A stretch of 64,000 nucleotides of DNA, from NCBI GenBank assembly GCA_963932145.1, contig CAWVQA010000092.1, forward strand, positions 372,001 through 436,000. The letters run 5' to 3'. The translations under genes were made by a program, and so were the position numbers. The stretch is from Acanthosepion lycidas. Its lineage: Eukaryota > Mollusca > Cephalopoda > Sepiida > Sepiidae. Position 1 is the first letter of the stretch, and each line of letters begins with the position of its first letter. The notes below the pieces were generated by a model. It searched no databases. It saw only the letters and a list, made by a program, of their open reading frames with translations, and had not been told where the DNA came from. This document shows, piece by piece, positions 38,761 through 53,028 of the stretch.

Positions 38761-39966
38761 TTGCCTTCAAATTCATACCGTGATCGTAGCATGCATGGAC
38801 TCGTCTCATATGACTGGGTTTTCCATGAAAAAGATTGTGGGCAGAAAATGTGTGATCACTGTACATTTCTCTTCTGTTTCCCATTACTATTTCTATTTTA
38901 CTTCCTCAATTTACCATTATGGGCAGCGAAAGACCTAATCTAAGATCTGCAAAAAAATATTTTGCCTTCAAATTCATACCGTGATCGTAGTATGCCTGGA
39001 CTCGACTCATATGACTGGGATTTCCATAAAAAAGATTGTGGGCACAAAATACGTGATCACTGTACATTTCTCTTCTGTTTCCCATTACTATTTCTATTTT
39101 ACTTCCTCAATTTAGCATTATGGACAGGGAAAGACCTAATCTAAGATCTGCAAAAAAATATTTTGCCTTCAAATTCATACCGTGATCGTAGCATGCCTGG
39201 ACTGGACTCATATGACTGGGATTTCCATGAAAAAGATTGTGGGCACAAAATGCGTGATCACTGTACATTTCTCTTCTGTTTCCCATTACTATTTCTATTT
39301 TACTTCCTCAATTTAGCATTATGGACAGGGAAAGACCTAATCTAAGATCTGCAAAAAAATATTTTGCCTTCAAATTCATACCGTGATCGAAGCATGCCTG
39401 GACTCGACTCATATGACTGGGATTTCCATGAAAAAGATTGTGGGCACAAAATACGTGATCACTGTACATTTCTCTTCTGTTTCCCATTACTATTTCTATT
39501 TTACTTCCTCAATTTAGCATTATGGACAGGGAAAGACCTAATCTAAGATCTGCAAAAAAATATTTTGCCTTCAAATTCATACCGTGATCGAAGCATGCCT
39601 GGACTCGACTCATATGACTGGGATTTCCATGAAAAAGATTGTGTGCACAAAATGGGTGATCACTGTACATTTCTCTTCTATTTCCCATTAGTATTTCTAT
39701 TTTACTTCCTCAATTTAGCATTATGGACTGGGAAAGACCTAATCTAAGATCTGCAAAAAAATATTTTGCCTTCAAATTCATACCGTGATCGTAGCATGCC
39801 TGGACTCGACTCATATGACTGGGATTTCCATGAAAAAGATTGTGGGCACAAAATGGGTGATCACTGTACATTTCTCTTCTGTTTCCCATTACTATTTCTA
39901 TTTTACTTCCTCAATTTAGCATTATGGACAGGGAAAGACCTAATCTAAGATCTGCAAAAAAATATT
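38761..39966 (+). repeat. 6-monomer HOR, copy 1 (1206 bp)
   Basis: Order: GGGTTTTCC/GGGCAGCG; CGTAGTATGCC/CCATAAAAAAG; CTGGACTGGACTC; CGAAGC/AAAATACG; CGAAGC/TATTTCCCATTAG; AAAATGGGTG with CTGTTTCCC. I find no difference from the copy that follows directly. Confidence 0.92.
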
Positions 39967-41172
39967 TTGCCTTCAAATTCATACCGTGATCGTAGCATGC
40001 ATGGACTCGTCTCATATGACTGGGTTTTCCATGAAAAAGATTGTGGGCAGAAAATGTGTGATCACTGTACATTTCTCTTCTGTTTCCCATTACTATTTCT
40101 ATTTTACTTCCTCAATTTACCATTATGGGCAGCGAAAGACCTAATCTAAGATCTGCAAAAAAATATTTTGCCTTCAAATTCATACCGTGATCGTAGTATG
40201 CCTGGACTCGACTCATATGACTGGGATTTCCATAAAAAAGATTGTGGGCACAAAATACGTGATCACTGTACATTTCTCTTCTGTTTCCCATTACTATTTC
40301 TATTTTACTTCCTCAATTTAGCATTATGGACAGGGAAAGACCTAATCTAAGATCTGCAAAAAAATATTTTGCCTTCAAATTCATACCGTGATCGTAGCAT
40401 GCCTGGACTGGACTCATATGACTGGGATTTCCATGAAAAAGATTGTGGGCACAAAATGCGTGATCACTGTACATTTCTCTTCTGTTTCCCATTACTATTT
40501 CTATTTTACTTCCTCAATTTAGCATTATGGACAGGGAAAGACCTAATCTAAGATCTGCAAAAAAATATTTTGCCTTCAAATTCATACCGTGATCGAAGCA
40601 TGCCTGGACTCGACTCATATGACTGGGATTTCCATGAAAAAGATTGTGGGCACAAAATACGTGATCACTGTACATTTCTCTTCTGTTTCCCATTACTATT
40701 TCTATTTTACTTCCTCAATTTAGCATTATGGACAGGGAAAGACCTAATCTAAGATCTGCAAAAAAATATTTTGCCTTCAAATTCATACCGTGATCGAAGC
40801 ATGCCTGGACTCGACTCATATGACTGGGATTTCCATGAAAAAGATTGTGTGCACAAAATGGGTGATCACTGTACATTTCTCTTCTATTTCCCATTAGTAT
40901 TTCTATTTTACTTCCTCAATTTAGCATTATGGACTGGGAAAGACCTAATCTAAGATCTGCAAAAAAATATTTTGCCTTCAAATTCATACCGTGATCGTAG
41001 CATGCCTGGACTCGACTCATATGACTGGGATTTCCATGAAAAAGATTGTGGGCACAAAATGGGTGATCACTGTACATTTCTCTTCTGTTTCCCATTACTA
41101 TTTCTATTTTACTTCCTCAATTTAGCATTATGGACAGGGAAAGACCTAATCTAAGATCTGCAAAAAAATATT
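39967..41172 (+). repeat. 6-monomer HOR, copy 2 (1206 bp)
   Basis: This appears identical over all 1206 bases to 38761-39966, implying a very recent duplication or an assembly artefact. Flanking monomers differ (38560-38760 against the last monomer of copy 1; 41173 against the first monomer), so only two copies exist here. Confidence 0.92.
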
Positions 41173-42779
41173 TTGCCTTCAAATTCATACCGTGATCGTA
41201 GCATGCCTGGACTCGACTCATATGACTGGGATTTCCATGAAAAAGATTGTGGGCACAAAATGCGTGATCACTGTACATTTCTCTTCTGTTTCCCATTACT
41301 ATTTCTATTTTACTTCCTCAATTTAGCATTATAGACAGAGAAAGACCTAATCTAAGATCTGCAAAAAATATTTTGTCTTGAAATTCATACCGTGATCGTA
41401 GCATGCCTGGACTCGACTCATATGACTGGGATTTCCATGAAAAAGATTGTGGGCACAAAATGCGTGATCACTGTACATTTCTCTTCTGTTTCCCATTACT
41501 ATTTCTATTTTACTTCCTCAATTTAGCATTATGCACTGGGAAAGACGTAATCTAAGATCTGCAAAAAAATATTTTGCCTTCAAATTCATACCGTGATCGT
41601 AGCATGCCTGGACTCGACTCATATGACTGGGAGTTCCATGAAAAAGATTGTGGGCACAAAATGCGTGATCAATGTACATTTCTCTTCTGTTTCCCATTAC
41701 TATTTCTATTTTACTTCCTCAATTTAGCATTATGGACAGGGAAAGACCTAATCTAAGATCTGCAAAAAAATATTTTCCCTTCAAATTCACACGGTGATCG
41801 TAGCATGCCTGGACTCGACTCATATGACTGGGATTTCCATGAAAAAGATTGTGTGCACAAAATGGGTGATCACTGTACATTTCACCTCTGTTTCCCATTA
41901 CTATTTCTATTTTACTTCCTCAATTTAGCATTATGGACAGGGAAAGACCTAATCTAAGATCTGCAAAAAAATATTTTGCCTTCAAATTCATACCGTGATC
42001 GTAGCATGCATGGACTCGTCTCATATGACTGGGTTTTCCATGAAAAAGATTGTGGGCAGAAAATGTGTGATCACTGTACATTTCTCTTCTGTTTCCCATT
42101 ACTATTTCTATTTTACTTCCTCAATTTACCATTATGGGCAGCGAAAGACCTAATCTAAGATCTGCAAAAAAATATTTTGCCTTCAAATTCATACCGTGAT
42201 CGTAGTATGCCTGGACTCGACTGATATGACTGGGATTTCCATAAAAAAGATTGTGGGCACAAAATACGTGATCACTGTACATTTCTCTTCTGTTTCCCAT
42301 TACTATTTCTATTTTACTTCCTCAATTTAGCATTATGGACAGGGAAAGACCTAATCTAAGATCTGCAAAAAAATATTTTGCCTTCAAATTCATACCGTGA
42401 TCGAAGCATGCCTGGACTCGACTCATATGACTGGGATTTCCATGAAAAAGATTGTGTGCACAAAATGGGTGATCACTGTACATTTCTCTTCTATTTCCCA
42501 TTAGTATTTCTATTTTACTTCCTCAATTTAGCATTATGGACTGGGAAAGACCTAATCTAAGATCTGCAAAAAAATATTTTGCCTTCAAATTCATACCGTG
42601 ATCGAAGCATGCCTGGACTCGACTCATATGACTGGGATTTCCATGAAAAAGATTGTGGGCACAAAATACGTGATCACTGTACATTTCTCTTCTGTTTCCC
42701 ATTACTATTTCTATTTTACTTCCTCAATTTAGCATTATGGACAGGGAAAGACCTAATCTAAGATCTGCAAAAAAATATT
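41173..42779 (+). repeat. 8-monomer HOR, copy 2 (1607 bp)
   Basis: This is the second copy of 36551-38157, lying 4622 bp away with the intervening 38158-41172 between. The first monomer has GACAGAGAAAG and AAAAAATATTTTG where copy 1 has GACAGGGAAAG and AAAAAATGTTTTG. Confidence 0.9.
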
Positions 42780-43181
42780 TTCCCTTCAAATTCATACCGT
42801 GATCGTAGCATGCCTGGACTCGACTCATATGACTGGGATTTCCATGAAAAAGATTGTGTGCACAAAATGGGTGATCACTGTACATTTCACCTCTGTTTCC
42901 CATTACTATTTCTATTTTACTTCCTCAATTTAGCATTATGGACAGGGAAAGACCTAATCTAAGATCTGCAAAAAAATATTTTCCCTTCAAATTCATACCG
43001 TGATCGTAGCATGCCTGGACTCGACTCATATGACTGGGATTTCCATGAAAAAGATTGTGTGCACAAAATGGGTGATCACTGTACATTTCACCTCTGTTTC
43101 CCATTACTATTTCTATTTTACTTCCTCAATTTAGCATTATGGACAGGGAAAGACCTAATCTAAGATCTGCAAAAAAATATT
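42780..43181 (+). repeat. Two identical adjacent monomers
   Basis: The copies at 42780-42980 and 42981-43181 look identical: TTTTCCCTTC start, ATACCGTGATCG, GATTGTGTGCAC, TTTCACCTCTG. This is the simplest case of single-monomer duplication in the window. They sit on the D/E boundary. Confidence 0.88.
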
Positions 43182-45391
43182 TTGCCTTCAAATTCATACC
43201 GTGATCGTAGTATGCCTGGACTCGACTCATATGACTGGGATTTCCATGAAAAAGATTGTGGGCACAAAATACGTGATCACTGTACATTTCTCTTCTGTTT
43301 CCCATTACTATTTCTATTTTACATCCTCAATTTAGCATTATGGACAGGGAAAGACCTAATCTAAGATCTGCAAAAAAATATTTTGCCTTCAAATTCATAC
43401 CGTGATCGAAGCATGCCTGGACTCGACTCATATGACTGGGATTTCCATGAAAAAGATTGTGGGCACAAAATACGTTATCACTGTACATTTCTCTCCTGTT
43501 TCCCATTACTATTTCTATTTTACTTCCTCAATTTAGCATTATGGACAGGGAAAGACCTAATCTAAGATCTGCAAAAAAATATTTTGCCTTCAAATTCATA
43601 CCGTGATCGTAGCATGCCTGGACTCGACTCATATGACTGAGATTTCCATGAAAAAGATTGTGGGCACAAAATGCGTGATCACTGTACATTTCTCTTCTGT
43701 TTCCCATTACTATTTCTATTTTACTTCCTCAATTTAGCATTATAGACAGGGAAAGACCTAATCTAAGATCTGCAAAAAAATATTTTGTCTTTAAATTCAT
43801 ACCGTGATCGTAGCATGCCTGGACTCGACTCATATGACTGGGATTTCCATGAAAAAGAATGTGGGCACAAAATACGTGATCACTGTACATTTCTCTTCTG
43901 TTTCCCATTACTATTTCTATTTTACTTCCTCAATTTAGCATTATAGACAGGGAAAGACCTAATCTAAGATCTGCAAAAAATATTTTGTCTTGAAATTCAT
44001 ACCGTGATCGTAGCATGCCTGGACTCGACTCATATGACTGGGATTTCCATGAAAAAGATTGTGGGCACAAAATGCGTGATCACTGTACATTTCTCTTCTG
44101 TTTCCCATTACTATTTCTATTTTACTTCCTCAATTTAGCATTATGCACTGGGAAAGACGTAATCTAAGATCTGCAAAAAAATATTTTGCCTTCAAATTCA
44201 TACCGTGATCGTAGCATGCCTGGACTCGACTCATATGACTGGGAGTTCCATGAAAAAGATTGTGGGCACAAAATGCGTGATCACTCTACCTTTCTCTTCT
44301 GTTTCCCATTACTATTTCTATTTTACTTCCTCAATTTAGCATTATGGACAGGGAAAGACCTAATCTAAGATCTGCAAAAAAATATTTTCCCTTCAAATTC
44401 ATACGGTGATCGTAGCATGCCTGGACTCGACTCATATGACTGGGATTTCCATGAAAAAGATTGTGTGCACAAAATGGGTGATCACTGTACATTTCACCTC
44501 TGTTTCCCATTACTATTTCTATTTTACTTCCTCAATTTAGCATTATGGACAGGGAAAGACCTAATCTAAGATCTGCAAAAAAATATTTTGCCTTCAAATT
44601 CATACCGTGATCGTAGCATGCATGGACTCGTCTCATATGACTGGGTTTTCCATGAAAAAGATTGTTTGCAGAAAATGTGTGATCACTGGACATTTCTCTT
44701 CTGTTTCCCATTACTATTTCTATTTTACTTCCTCAATTTACCATTATGGACAGGGAAAGATTTAATCTAAGATCTGCAAAAAAATATTTTGCCTTCAAAT
44801 TCATACCGTGATCGTAGTATGCCTGGACTCGACTCATATGACTGGGATTTCCATGAAAAAGATTGTGGGCACAAAATACGTGATCACTGTACATGTCTCT
44901 TCTGTTTCCCATTACTATTTCTATTTTACATCCTCAATTTAGCATTATGGACAGGGAAAGACCTAATCTAAGATCTGCAAAAAAATATTTTGCCTTCAAA
45001 TTCATACCGTGATCGAAGCATGCCTGGACTCGACTCATATGACTGGGATTTCCATGAAAAAGATTGTGGGCACAAAATACGTGATCACTGTACATTTCTC
45101 TCCTGTTTCCCATTACTATTTCTATTTTACTTCCTCAATTTAGCATTATGGACAGGGAAAGACCTAATCTAAGATCTGCAAAAAAATATTTTGCCTTCAA
45201 ATTCATACCGTGATCGTAGCATGCCTGGACTCGACTCATATGACTGAGATTTCCATGAAAAAGATTGTGGGCACAAAATGCGTGATCACTGTACATTTCT
45301 CTTCTGTTTCCCATTACTATTTCTATTTTACTTCCTCAATTTAGCATTATAGACAGGGAAAGACCTAATCTAAGATCTGCAAAAAAATATT

Positions 45392-45592
45392 TTGTCTTTA
45401 AATTCATACCGTGATCGTAGCATGCCTGGACTCGACTCATATGTCTGGGATTTCCATGAAAAAGATTGTGGGCACAAAATGCGTGATCACTGTACATTTC
45501 ACCTCTGTTTCCCATTACTATTTCTATTTTACTTCCTCAATTTAGCATTATGGACAGGGAAAGACCTAATCTAAGATCTGCAAAAAAATATT
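45392..45592 (+). repeat. Chimeric monomer marking a 2-monomer deletion
   Basis: Its 5' part equals the TTGTCTTTAAATTC/CATATGTCTGG monomer at 51622-51822. Its 3' part, from TTTCACCTCTG on, equals the monomer at 52024-52224. The switch lies between 45483 and 45500. The intact order of four monomers is preserved at 48004-48807, 51622-52425, 54636-55439 and 57248-58051, so this copy is the derived form. Confidence 0.87.
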
Positions 45593-47200
45593 TTGCCTTC
45601 AAATTCATACCGTGATCGTAGCATGCATGGACTCGTCTCATATGACTGGGTTTTCCATGAAAAAGATTGTGGGCAGAAAATGTGTGATCACTGTATATTT
45701 CTCTTCTGTTTCCCATTACTATTTCTATTTTACTTCCTCAATTTAGCACTTTATACAGGGAAAGACCTAATCTAAGATCTGCAAAAAAATATTTTGCCTT
45801 CAAATTCATACCGTGATCGTAGCATGCCTGGACTCGACTCATATGACTGGGATTTCCATGAAAAAGATTGTGGGCACAAAATGCGTGATCACTGTACATT
45901 TCTCTTCTGTTTCCCATTACTATTTCTATTTTACTTCCTCAATTTAGCATTATAGACAGGGAAAGACCTAATCTAAGATCTGCAAAAAAATATTTTGCCT
46001 TCAAATTCATACCGTGATCGTAGCATGCCTGGACTCGACTCATATGACTGGGAGTTCCATGAAAAAGATTGTGGGCACAAAATGCGTGATCACTCTACCT
46101 TTCTCTTCTGTTTCCCATTACTATTTCTATTTTACTTCCTCAATTTAGCATTATGGACAGGGAAAGACCTAATCTAAGATCTGCAAAAAAATATTTTCCC
46201 TTCAAATTCATACGGTGATCGTAGCATGCCTGGACTCGACTCATATGACTGGGATTTCCATGAAAAAGATTGTGTGCACAAAATGGGTGATCACTGTACA
46301 TTTCACCTCTGTTTCCCATTACTATTTCTATTTTACTTCCTCAATTTAGCATTATGGACAGGGAAAGACCTAATCTAAGATCTGCAAAAAAATATTTTGC
46401 CTTCAAATTCATACCGTGATCGTAGCATGCATGGACTCGTCTCATATGACTGGGTTTTCCATGAAAAAGATTGTTGGCAGAAAATGTGTGATCACTGGAC
46501 ATTTCTCTTCTGTTTCCCATTACTATTTCTATTTTACTTCCTCAATTTACCATTATGGACAGGGAAAGATTTAATCTAAGATCTGCAAAAAAATATTTTG
46601 CCTTCAAATTCATACCGTGATCGTAGTATGCCTGGACTCGACTCATATGACTGGGATTTCCATGAAAAAGATTGTGGGCACAAAATACGTGATCACTGTA
46701 CATGTCTCTTCTGTTTCCCATTACTATTTCTATTTTACATCCTCAATTTAGCATTATGGACAGGGAAAGACCTAATCTAAGATCTGCAAAAAAATATTTT
46801 GCCTTCAAATTCATACCGTGATCGAAGCATGCCTGGACTCGACTCATATGACTGGGATTTCCATGAAAAAGATTGTGGGCACAAAATACGTGATCACTGT
46901 ACATTTCTCTCCTGTTTCCCATTACTATTTCTATTTTACTTCCTCAATTTAGCATTATGGACAGGGAAAGACCTAATCTAAGATCTGCAAAAAAATATTT
47001 TGCCTTCAAATTCATACCGTGATCGTAGCATGCCTGGACTCGACTCATATGACTGGGAGTTCCATGAAAAAGATTGTGGGCACAAAATGCGTGATCACTG
47101 TACCTTTCTCTTCTGTTTCCCATTACTATTTCTATTTTACTTCCTCAATTTAGCATTATGGACAGGGAAAGACCTAATCTAAGATCTGCAAAAAAATATT

Positions 47201-47400
47201 TTCCCTTCAAATTCATACGGTGATCGTAGCATGCCTGGACTCGACTCATATGACTGGGATTTCCATGAAAAAGATTGTGTGCACAAAATGGGTGATCACT
47301 GTACATTTCACCTCTGTTTCCCATTACTATTTCTATTTTACTTCCTCAATTTAGCATTATGGACAGGGAAAGACCTAATCTAAGATCTGCAAAAAATATT
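47201..47400 (+). repeat. 200-bp monomer with an A6 tract
   Basis: The A7 tract at the end is reduced to A6. The same loss occurs at 53833-54032 and 56445-56644 (HOR copies of this monomer), and at 36551-36750, 41173-41372 and 43785-43984. The first three are one event copied by duplication. The other three may be one or more separate slips. Confidence 0.92.
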
Positions 47401-50400
47401 TTGCCTTCAAATTCATACCGTGATCGTAGCATGCATGGACTCGTCTCATATGACTTGGTTTTCCATGAAAAAGATTGTGGGCAGAAAATGTGTGATCACT
47501 GTACATTTCTCTTCTGTTTCCCATTACTATTTCTATTTTACTTCCTCAATTTACCATGATGGACAGGGAAAGACCTAATCTAAGATCTGCAAAAAAATAT
47601 TTTGCCTTCAAATTCATACCGTGATCGTAGTATGCCTGGACTCGACTCATATGACTGGGATTTCCATGAAAAAGATTGTGGGCACAAAATACGTGATCAC
47701 TGTACATTTCTCTTCTATTTCCCATTACTATTTCTATTTTACTTCCTCAATTTAGCATTATGGACAGGGAAAGACCTAATCTAAGATCTGCAAAAAAATA
47801 TTTTGCCTTCAAATTCATACCGTGATCGTAGCATGCCTGGACTCGACTCATATGACTGAGATTTCCATGAAAAAGATTGTGGGCACAAAATGCGTGATCA
47901 CTGTACATTTCTCTTCTGTTTCCCATTACTATTTCTATTTTACTTCCTCAATTTAGCATTATAGACAGGGAAAGACCTAATCTAAGATCTGCAAAAAAAT
48001 ATTTTGTCTTTAAATTCATACCGTGATCGTAGCATGCCTGGACTCGACTCATATGTCTGGGATTTCCATGAAAAAGATTGTGGGCACAAAATGCGTGATC
48101 ACTGTACATTTCTCTTCTGTTTCCCATTACTATTTCTATTTTACTTCCTCAATTTAGCATTATGGACTGGGAAAGACGTAATCTAAGATCTGCAAAAAAA
48201 TATTTTGCCTTCAAATTCATACCGTGATCGTAGCATGCCTGGACTCGACTCATATGACTGGGAGTTCCATGAAAACAAGTGTGGGCACAAAATGCGTGAT
48301 CACTGTACATTTCTCTTCTGTTTCCCATTACTATTTCTATTTTACTTCCTCAATTTAGCATTATGGACAGGGAAAGACCTAATCTAAGATCTGCAAAAAA
48401 ATATTTTGCCTTCAAATTCATACGGTGATCGTAGCATGCCTGGACTCGACTCATATGACTGGGATTTCCATGAAAAAGTTTGTGTGCACAAAATGGGTGA
48501 TCACTGTACATTTCACCTCTGTTTCCCATTACTATTTCTATTTTACTTCCTCAATTTAGCATTATGGACAGGGAAAGACCTAATCTAAGATCTGCAAAAA
48601 AATATTTTGCCTTCAAATTCATACCGTGATCGTAGCATGCATGGACTCGTCTCATATGACTGGGTTTTCCATGAAAAAGATTGTGGGCAGAAAATGTGTG
48701 ATCACTGTATATTTCTCTTCTGTTTCCCATTACTATTTCTATTTTACTTCCTCAATTTAGCACTTTATACAGGGAAAGACCTAATCTAAGATCTGCAAAA
48801 AAATATTTTGCCTTCAAATTCATACCGTGATCGTAGCATGCCTGGACTCGACTCATATGACTGGGATTTCCATGAAAAAGATTGTGGGCACAAAATGCGT
48901 GATCACTGTACATTTCTCTTCTGTTTCCCATTACTATTTCTATTTTACTTCCTCAATTTAGCATTATAGACAGGGAAAGACCTAATCTAAGATCTGCAAA
49001 AAAATATTTTGTCTTGAAATTCATACCGTGATCGTAGCATGCCTGGACTCGACTCATATGACTGGGATTTCCATGAAAAAGATTGTGGGCACAAAATGCG
49101 TGATCACTGTACATTTCTCTTCTGTTTCCCATTACTATTTCTATTTTACTTCCTCAATTTAGCATTATGCACTGGGAAAGACGTAATCTAAGATCTGCAA
49201 AAAAATATTTTGCCTTCAAATTCATACCGTGATCGTAGCATGCCTGGACTCGACTCATATGACTGGGAGTTCCATGAAAAAGATTGTGGGCACAAAATGC
49301 GTGATCACTGTACCTTTCTCTTCTGTTTCCCATTACTATTTCTATTTTACTTCCTCAATTTAGCATTATGGACAGGGAAAGACCTAATCTAAGATCTGCA
49401 AAAAAATATTTTCCCTTCAAATTCATACGGTGATCGTAGCATGCCTGGACTCGACTCATATGACTGGGATTTCCATGAAAAAGATTGTGTGCACAAAATG
49501 GGTGATCACTGTACATTTCACCTCTGTTTCCCATTACTATTTCTATTTTACTTCCTCAATTTAGCATTATGGACAGGGAAAGACCTAATCTAAGATCTGC
49601 AAAAAAATATTTTGCCTTCAAATTCATACCGTGATCGTAGCATGCCTGGACTCGACTCATATGACTGAGATTTCCATGAAAAAGATTGTGGGCACAAAAT
49701 GCGTGATCACTGTACATTTCTCTTCTGTTTCCCATTACTATTTCTATTTTACTTCCTCAATTTAGCATTATAGACAGGGAAAGACCTAATCTAATATCTG
49801 CAAAAAAATATTTTGTCTTCAAATTCATACCGTGATCGTAGCATGCCTTGACTCGACTCATATGACTGGGATTTCCATGAAAAAGATTGTGGGCACAAAA
49901 TGCGTGATCACTGTACATTTCTCTTCTGTTTCCCATTACTATTTCTATTTTACTTCCTCAATTTAGCATTATGGACTGGGAAAGACGTAATCTAAGATCT
50001 GCAAAAAAATATTTTGCCTTCAAATTCATACCGTGATCGTAGCATGCCTGGACTCGACTCATATGACTGGGAGTTCCATGAAAACAATTGTGGGCACAAA
50101 ATGCGTGATCACTGTACATTTCTCTTCTGTTTCCCATTACTATTTCTATTTTACTTCCTCAATTTAGCATTATGGACAGGGAAAGACCTAATCTAAGATC
50201 TGCAAAAAAATATTTTGCCTTCAAATTCATACGGTGATCGTAGCATGCCTGGACTCGACTCATATGACTGGGATTTCCATGAAAAAGATTGTGTGCACAA
50301 AATGGGTGATCACTGTACATTTCACCTCTGTTTCCCATTACTATTTCTATTTTACTTCCTCAATTTAGCATTATGGACAGGGAAAGACCTAATCTAAGAT

Positions 50401-53028
50401 CTGCAAAAAAATATTTTGCCTTCAAATTCATACCGTGATCGTAGCATGCCTGGACTCGACTCATATGACTGGGAGTTCCATGAAAAAGATTGTGGGCACA
50501 AAATGCGTGATAACTCTACCTTTCTCTTCTGTTTCCCATTACTATTTCTATTTTACTTCCTCAATTTAGCATTATGGACAGGGAAAGACCTAATCTAAGA
50601 TCTGCAAAAAAATATTTTCCCTTCAAATTCATACGGTGATCGTAGCATGCCTGGACTCGACTCATATGACTGGGATTTCCATGAAAAAGATTGTGTGCAC
50701 AAAATGGGTGATCACTGTACATTTCACCTCTGTTTCCCATTACTATTTCTATTTTACTTCCTCAATTTAGCATTATGGACAGGGAAAGACCTAATCTAAG
50801 ATCTGCAAAAAAATATTTTGCCTTCAAATTCATACCGTGATCGTAGCATGCATGGACTCGTCTCATATGACTGGGTTTTCCATGAAAAAGATTGTTTGCA
50901 GAAAATGTGTGATCACTGGACATTTCTCTTCTGTTTCCCATTACTATTTCTATTTTACTTCCTCAATTTACCATTATGGACAGGGAAAGATTTAATCTAA
51001 GATCTGCAAAAAAATATTTTGCCTTCAAATTCATACCGTGATCGTAGTATGCCTGGACTCGACTCATATGACTGGGATTTCCATGAAAAAGATTGTGGGC
51101 ACAAAATACGTGATCACTGTACATGTCTCTTCTGTTTCCCATTACTATTTCTATTTTACATCCTCAATTTAGCATTATGGACAGGGAAAGACCTAATCTA
51201 AGATCTGCAAAAAAATATTTTGCCTTCAAATTCATACCGTGATCGAAGCATGCCTGGACTCGACTCATATGACTGGGATTTCCATGAAAAAGATTGTGGG
51301 CACAAAATACGTGATCACTGTACATTTCTCTCCTGTTTCCCATTACTATTTCTATTTTACTTCCTCAATTTAGCATTATGGACAGGGAAAGACCTAATCT
51401 AAGATCTGCAAAAAAATATTTTGCCTTCAAATTCATACCGTGATCGTAGCATGCCTGGACTCGACTCATATGACTGAGATTTCCATGAAAAAGATTGTGG
51501 GCACAAAATGCGTGATCACTGTACATTTCTCTTCTGTTTCCCATTACTATTTCTATTTTACTTCCTCAATTTAGCATTATAGACAGGGAAAGACCTAATC
51601 TAAGATCTGCAAAAAAATATTTTGTCTTTAAATTCATACCGTGATCGTAGCATGCCTGGACTCGACTCATATGTCTGGGATTTCCATGAAAAAGATTGTG
51701 GGCACAAAATGCGTGATCACTGTACATTTCTCTTCTGTTTCCCATTACTATTTCTATTTTACTTCCTCAATTTAGCATTATGGACTGGGAAAGACGTAAT
51801 CTAAGATCTGCAAAAAAATATTTTGCCTTCAAATTCATACCGTGATCGTAGCATGCCTGGACTCGACTCATATGACTGGGAGTTCCATGAAAACAATTGT
51901 GGGCACAAAATGCGTGATCACTGTACATTTCTCTTCTGTTTCCCATTACTATTTCTATTTTACTTCCTCAATTTAGCATTATGGACAGGGAAAGACCTAA
52001 TCTAAGATCTGCAAAAAAATATTTTGCCTTCAAATTCATACGGTGATCGTAGCATGCCTGGACTCGACTCATATGACTGGGATTTCCATGAAAAAGTTTG
52101 TGTGCACAAAATGGGTGATCACTGTACATTTCACCTCTGTTTCCCATTACTATTTCTATTTTACTTCCTCAATTTAGCATTATGGACAGGGAAAGACCTA
52201 ATCTAAGATCTGCAAAAAAATATTTTGCCTTCAAATTCATACCGTGATCGTAGCATGCATGGACTCGTCTCATATGACTGGGTTTTCCATGAAAAAGATT
52301 GTGGGCAGAAAATGTGTGATCACTGTATATTTCTCTTCTGTTTCCCATTACTATTTCTATTTTACTTCCTCAATTTAGCACTTTATACAGGGAAAGACCT
52401 AATCTAAGATCTGCAAAAAAATATTTTGCCTTCAAATTCATACCGTGATCGTAGCATGCCTGGACTCGACTCATATGACTGGGATTTCCATGAAAAAGAT
52501 TGTGGGCACAAAATGCGTGATCACTGTACATTTCTCTTCTGTTTCCCATTACTATTTCTATTTTACTTCCTCAATTTAGCATTATAGACAGGGAAAGACC
52601 TAATCTAAGATCTGCAAAAAAATATTTTGCCTTCAAATTCATACCGTGATCGTAGCATGCCTGGACTCGACTCATATGACTGGGAGTTCCATGAAAAAGA
52701 TTGTGGGCACAAAATGCGTGATCACTCTACCTTTCTCTTCTGTTTCCCATTACTATTTCTATTTTACTTCCTCAATTTAGCATTATGGACAGGGAAAGAC
52801 CTAATCTAAGATCTGCAAAAAAATATTTTCCCTTCAAATTCATACGGTGATCGTAGCATGCCTGGACTCGACTCATATGACTGGGATTTCCATGAAAAAG
52901 ATTGTGTGCACAAAATGGGTGATCACTGTACATTTCACCTCTGTTTCCCATTACTATTTCTATTTTACTTCCTCAATTTAGCATTATGGACAGGGAAAGA
53001 CCTAATCTAAGATCTGCAAAAAAATATT

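Larger units (their letters stand above)
36551..43181 (+). repeat. Domain D: nested 6-, 7- and 8-monomer HORs, no genes
   Basis: This domain is defined by ATTATGGGCAGCGAAAG, GATCAATGTAC, CCATAAAAAAGATTG and CTGGACTGGACTC. These occur only here, except CTGGACTGGACTC, which also occurs at 35748. The layout is an 8-monomer block, a 7-monomer partial repeat of it, two identical 6-monomer blocks, and the 8-monomer block again, closed by two identical monomers. Confidence 0.87.
44186..50415 (+). repeat. Giant HOR copy 1 (31 monomers, 6230 bp)
   Basis: This copy begins with the GGGAGTTCC/CACTCTACC monomer and ends with the CATACGGTG/GTGTGCAC monomer at 50215-50415. Aligned to the second copy it lacks two monomers at the chimeric copy 45392-45592. 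An internal 9-monomer echo is visible: 44186-45190 against 45995-46999, differing at GTTTGCAG/GTTGGCAG. Confidence 0.87.
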
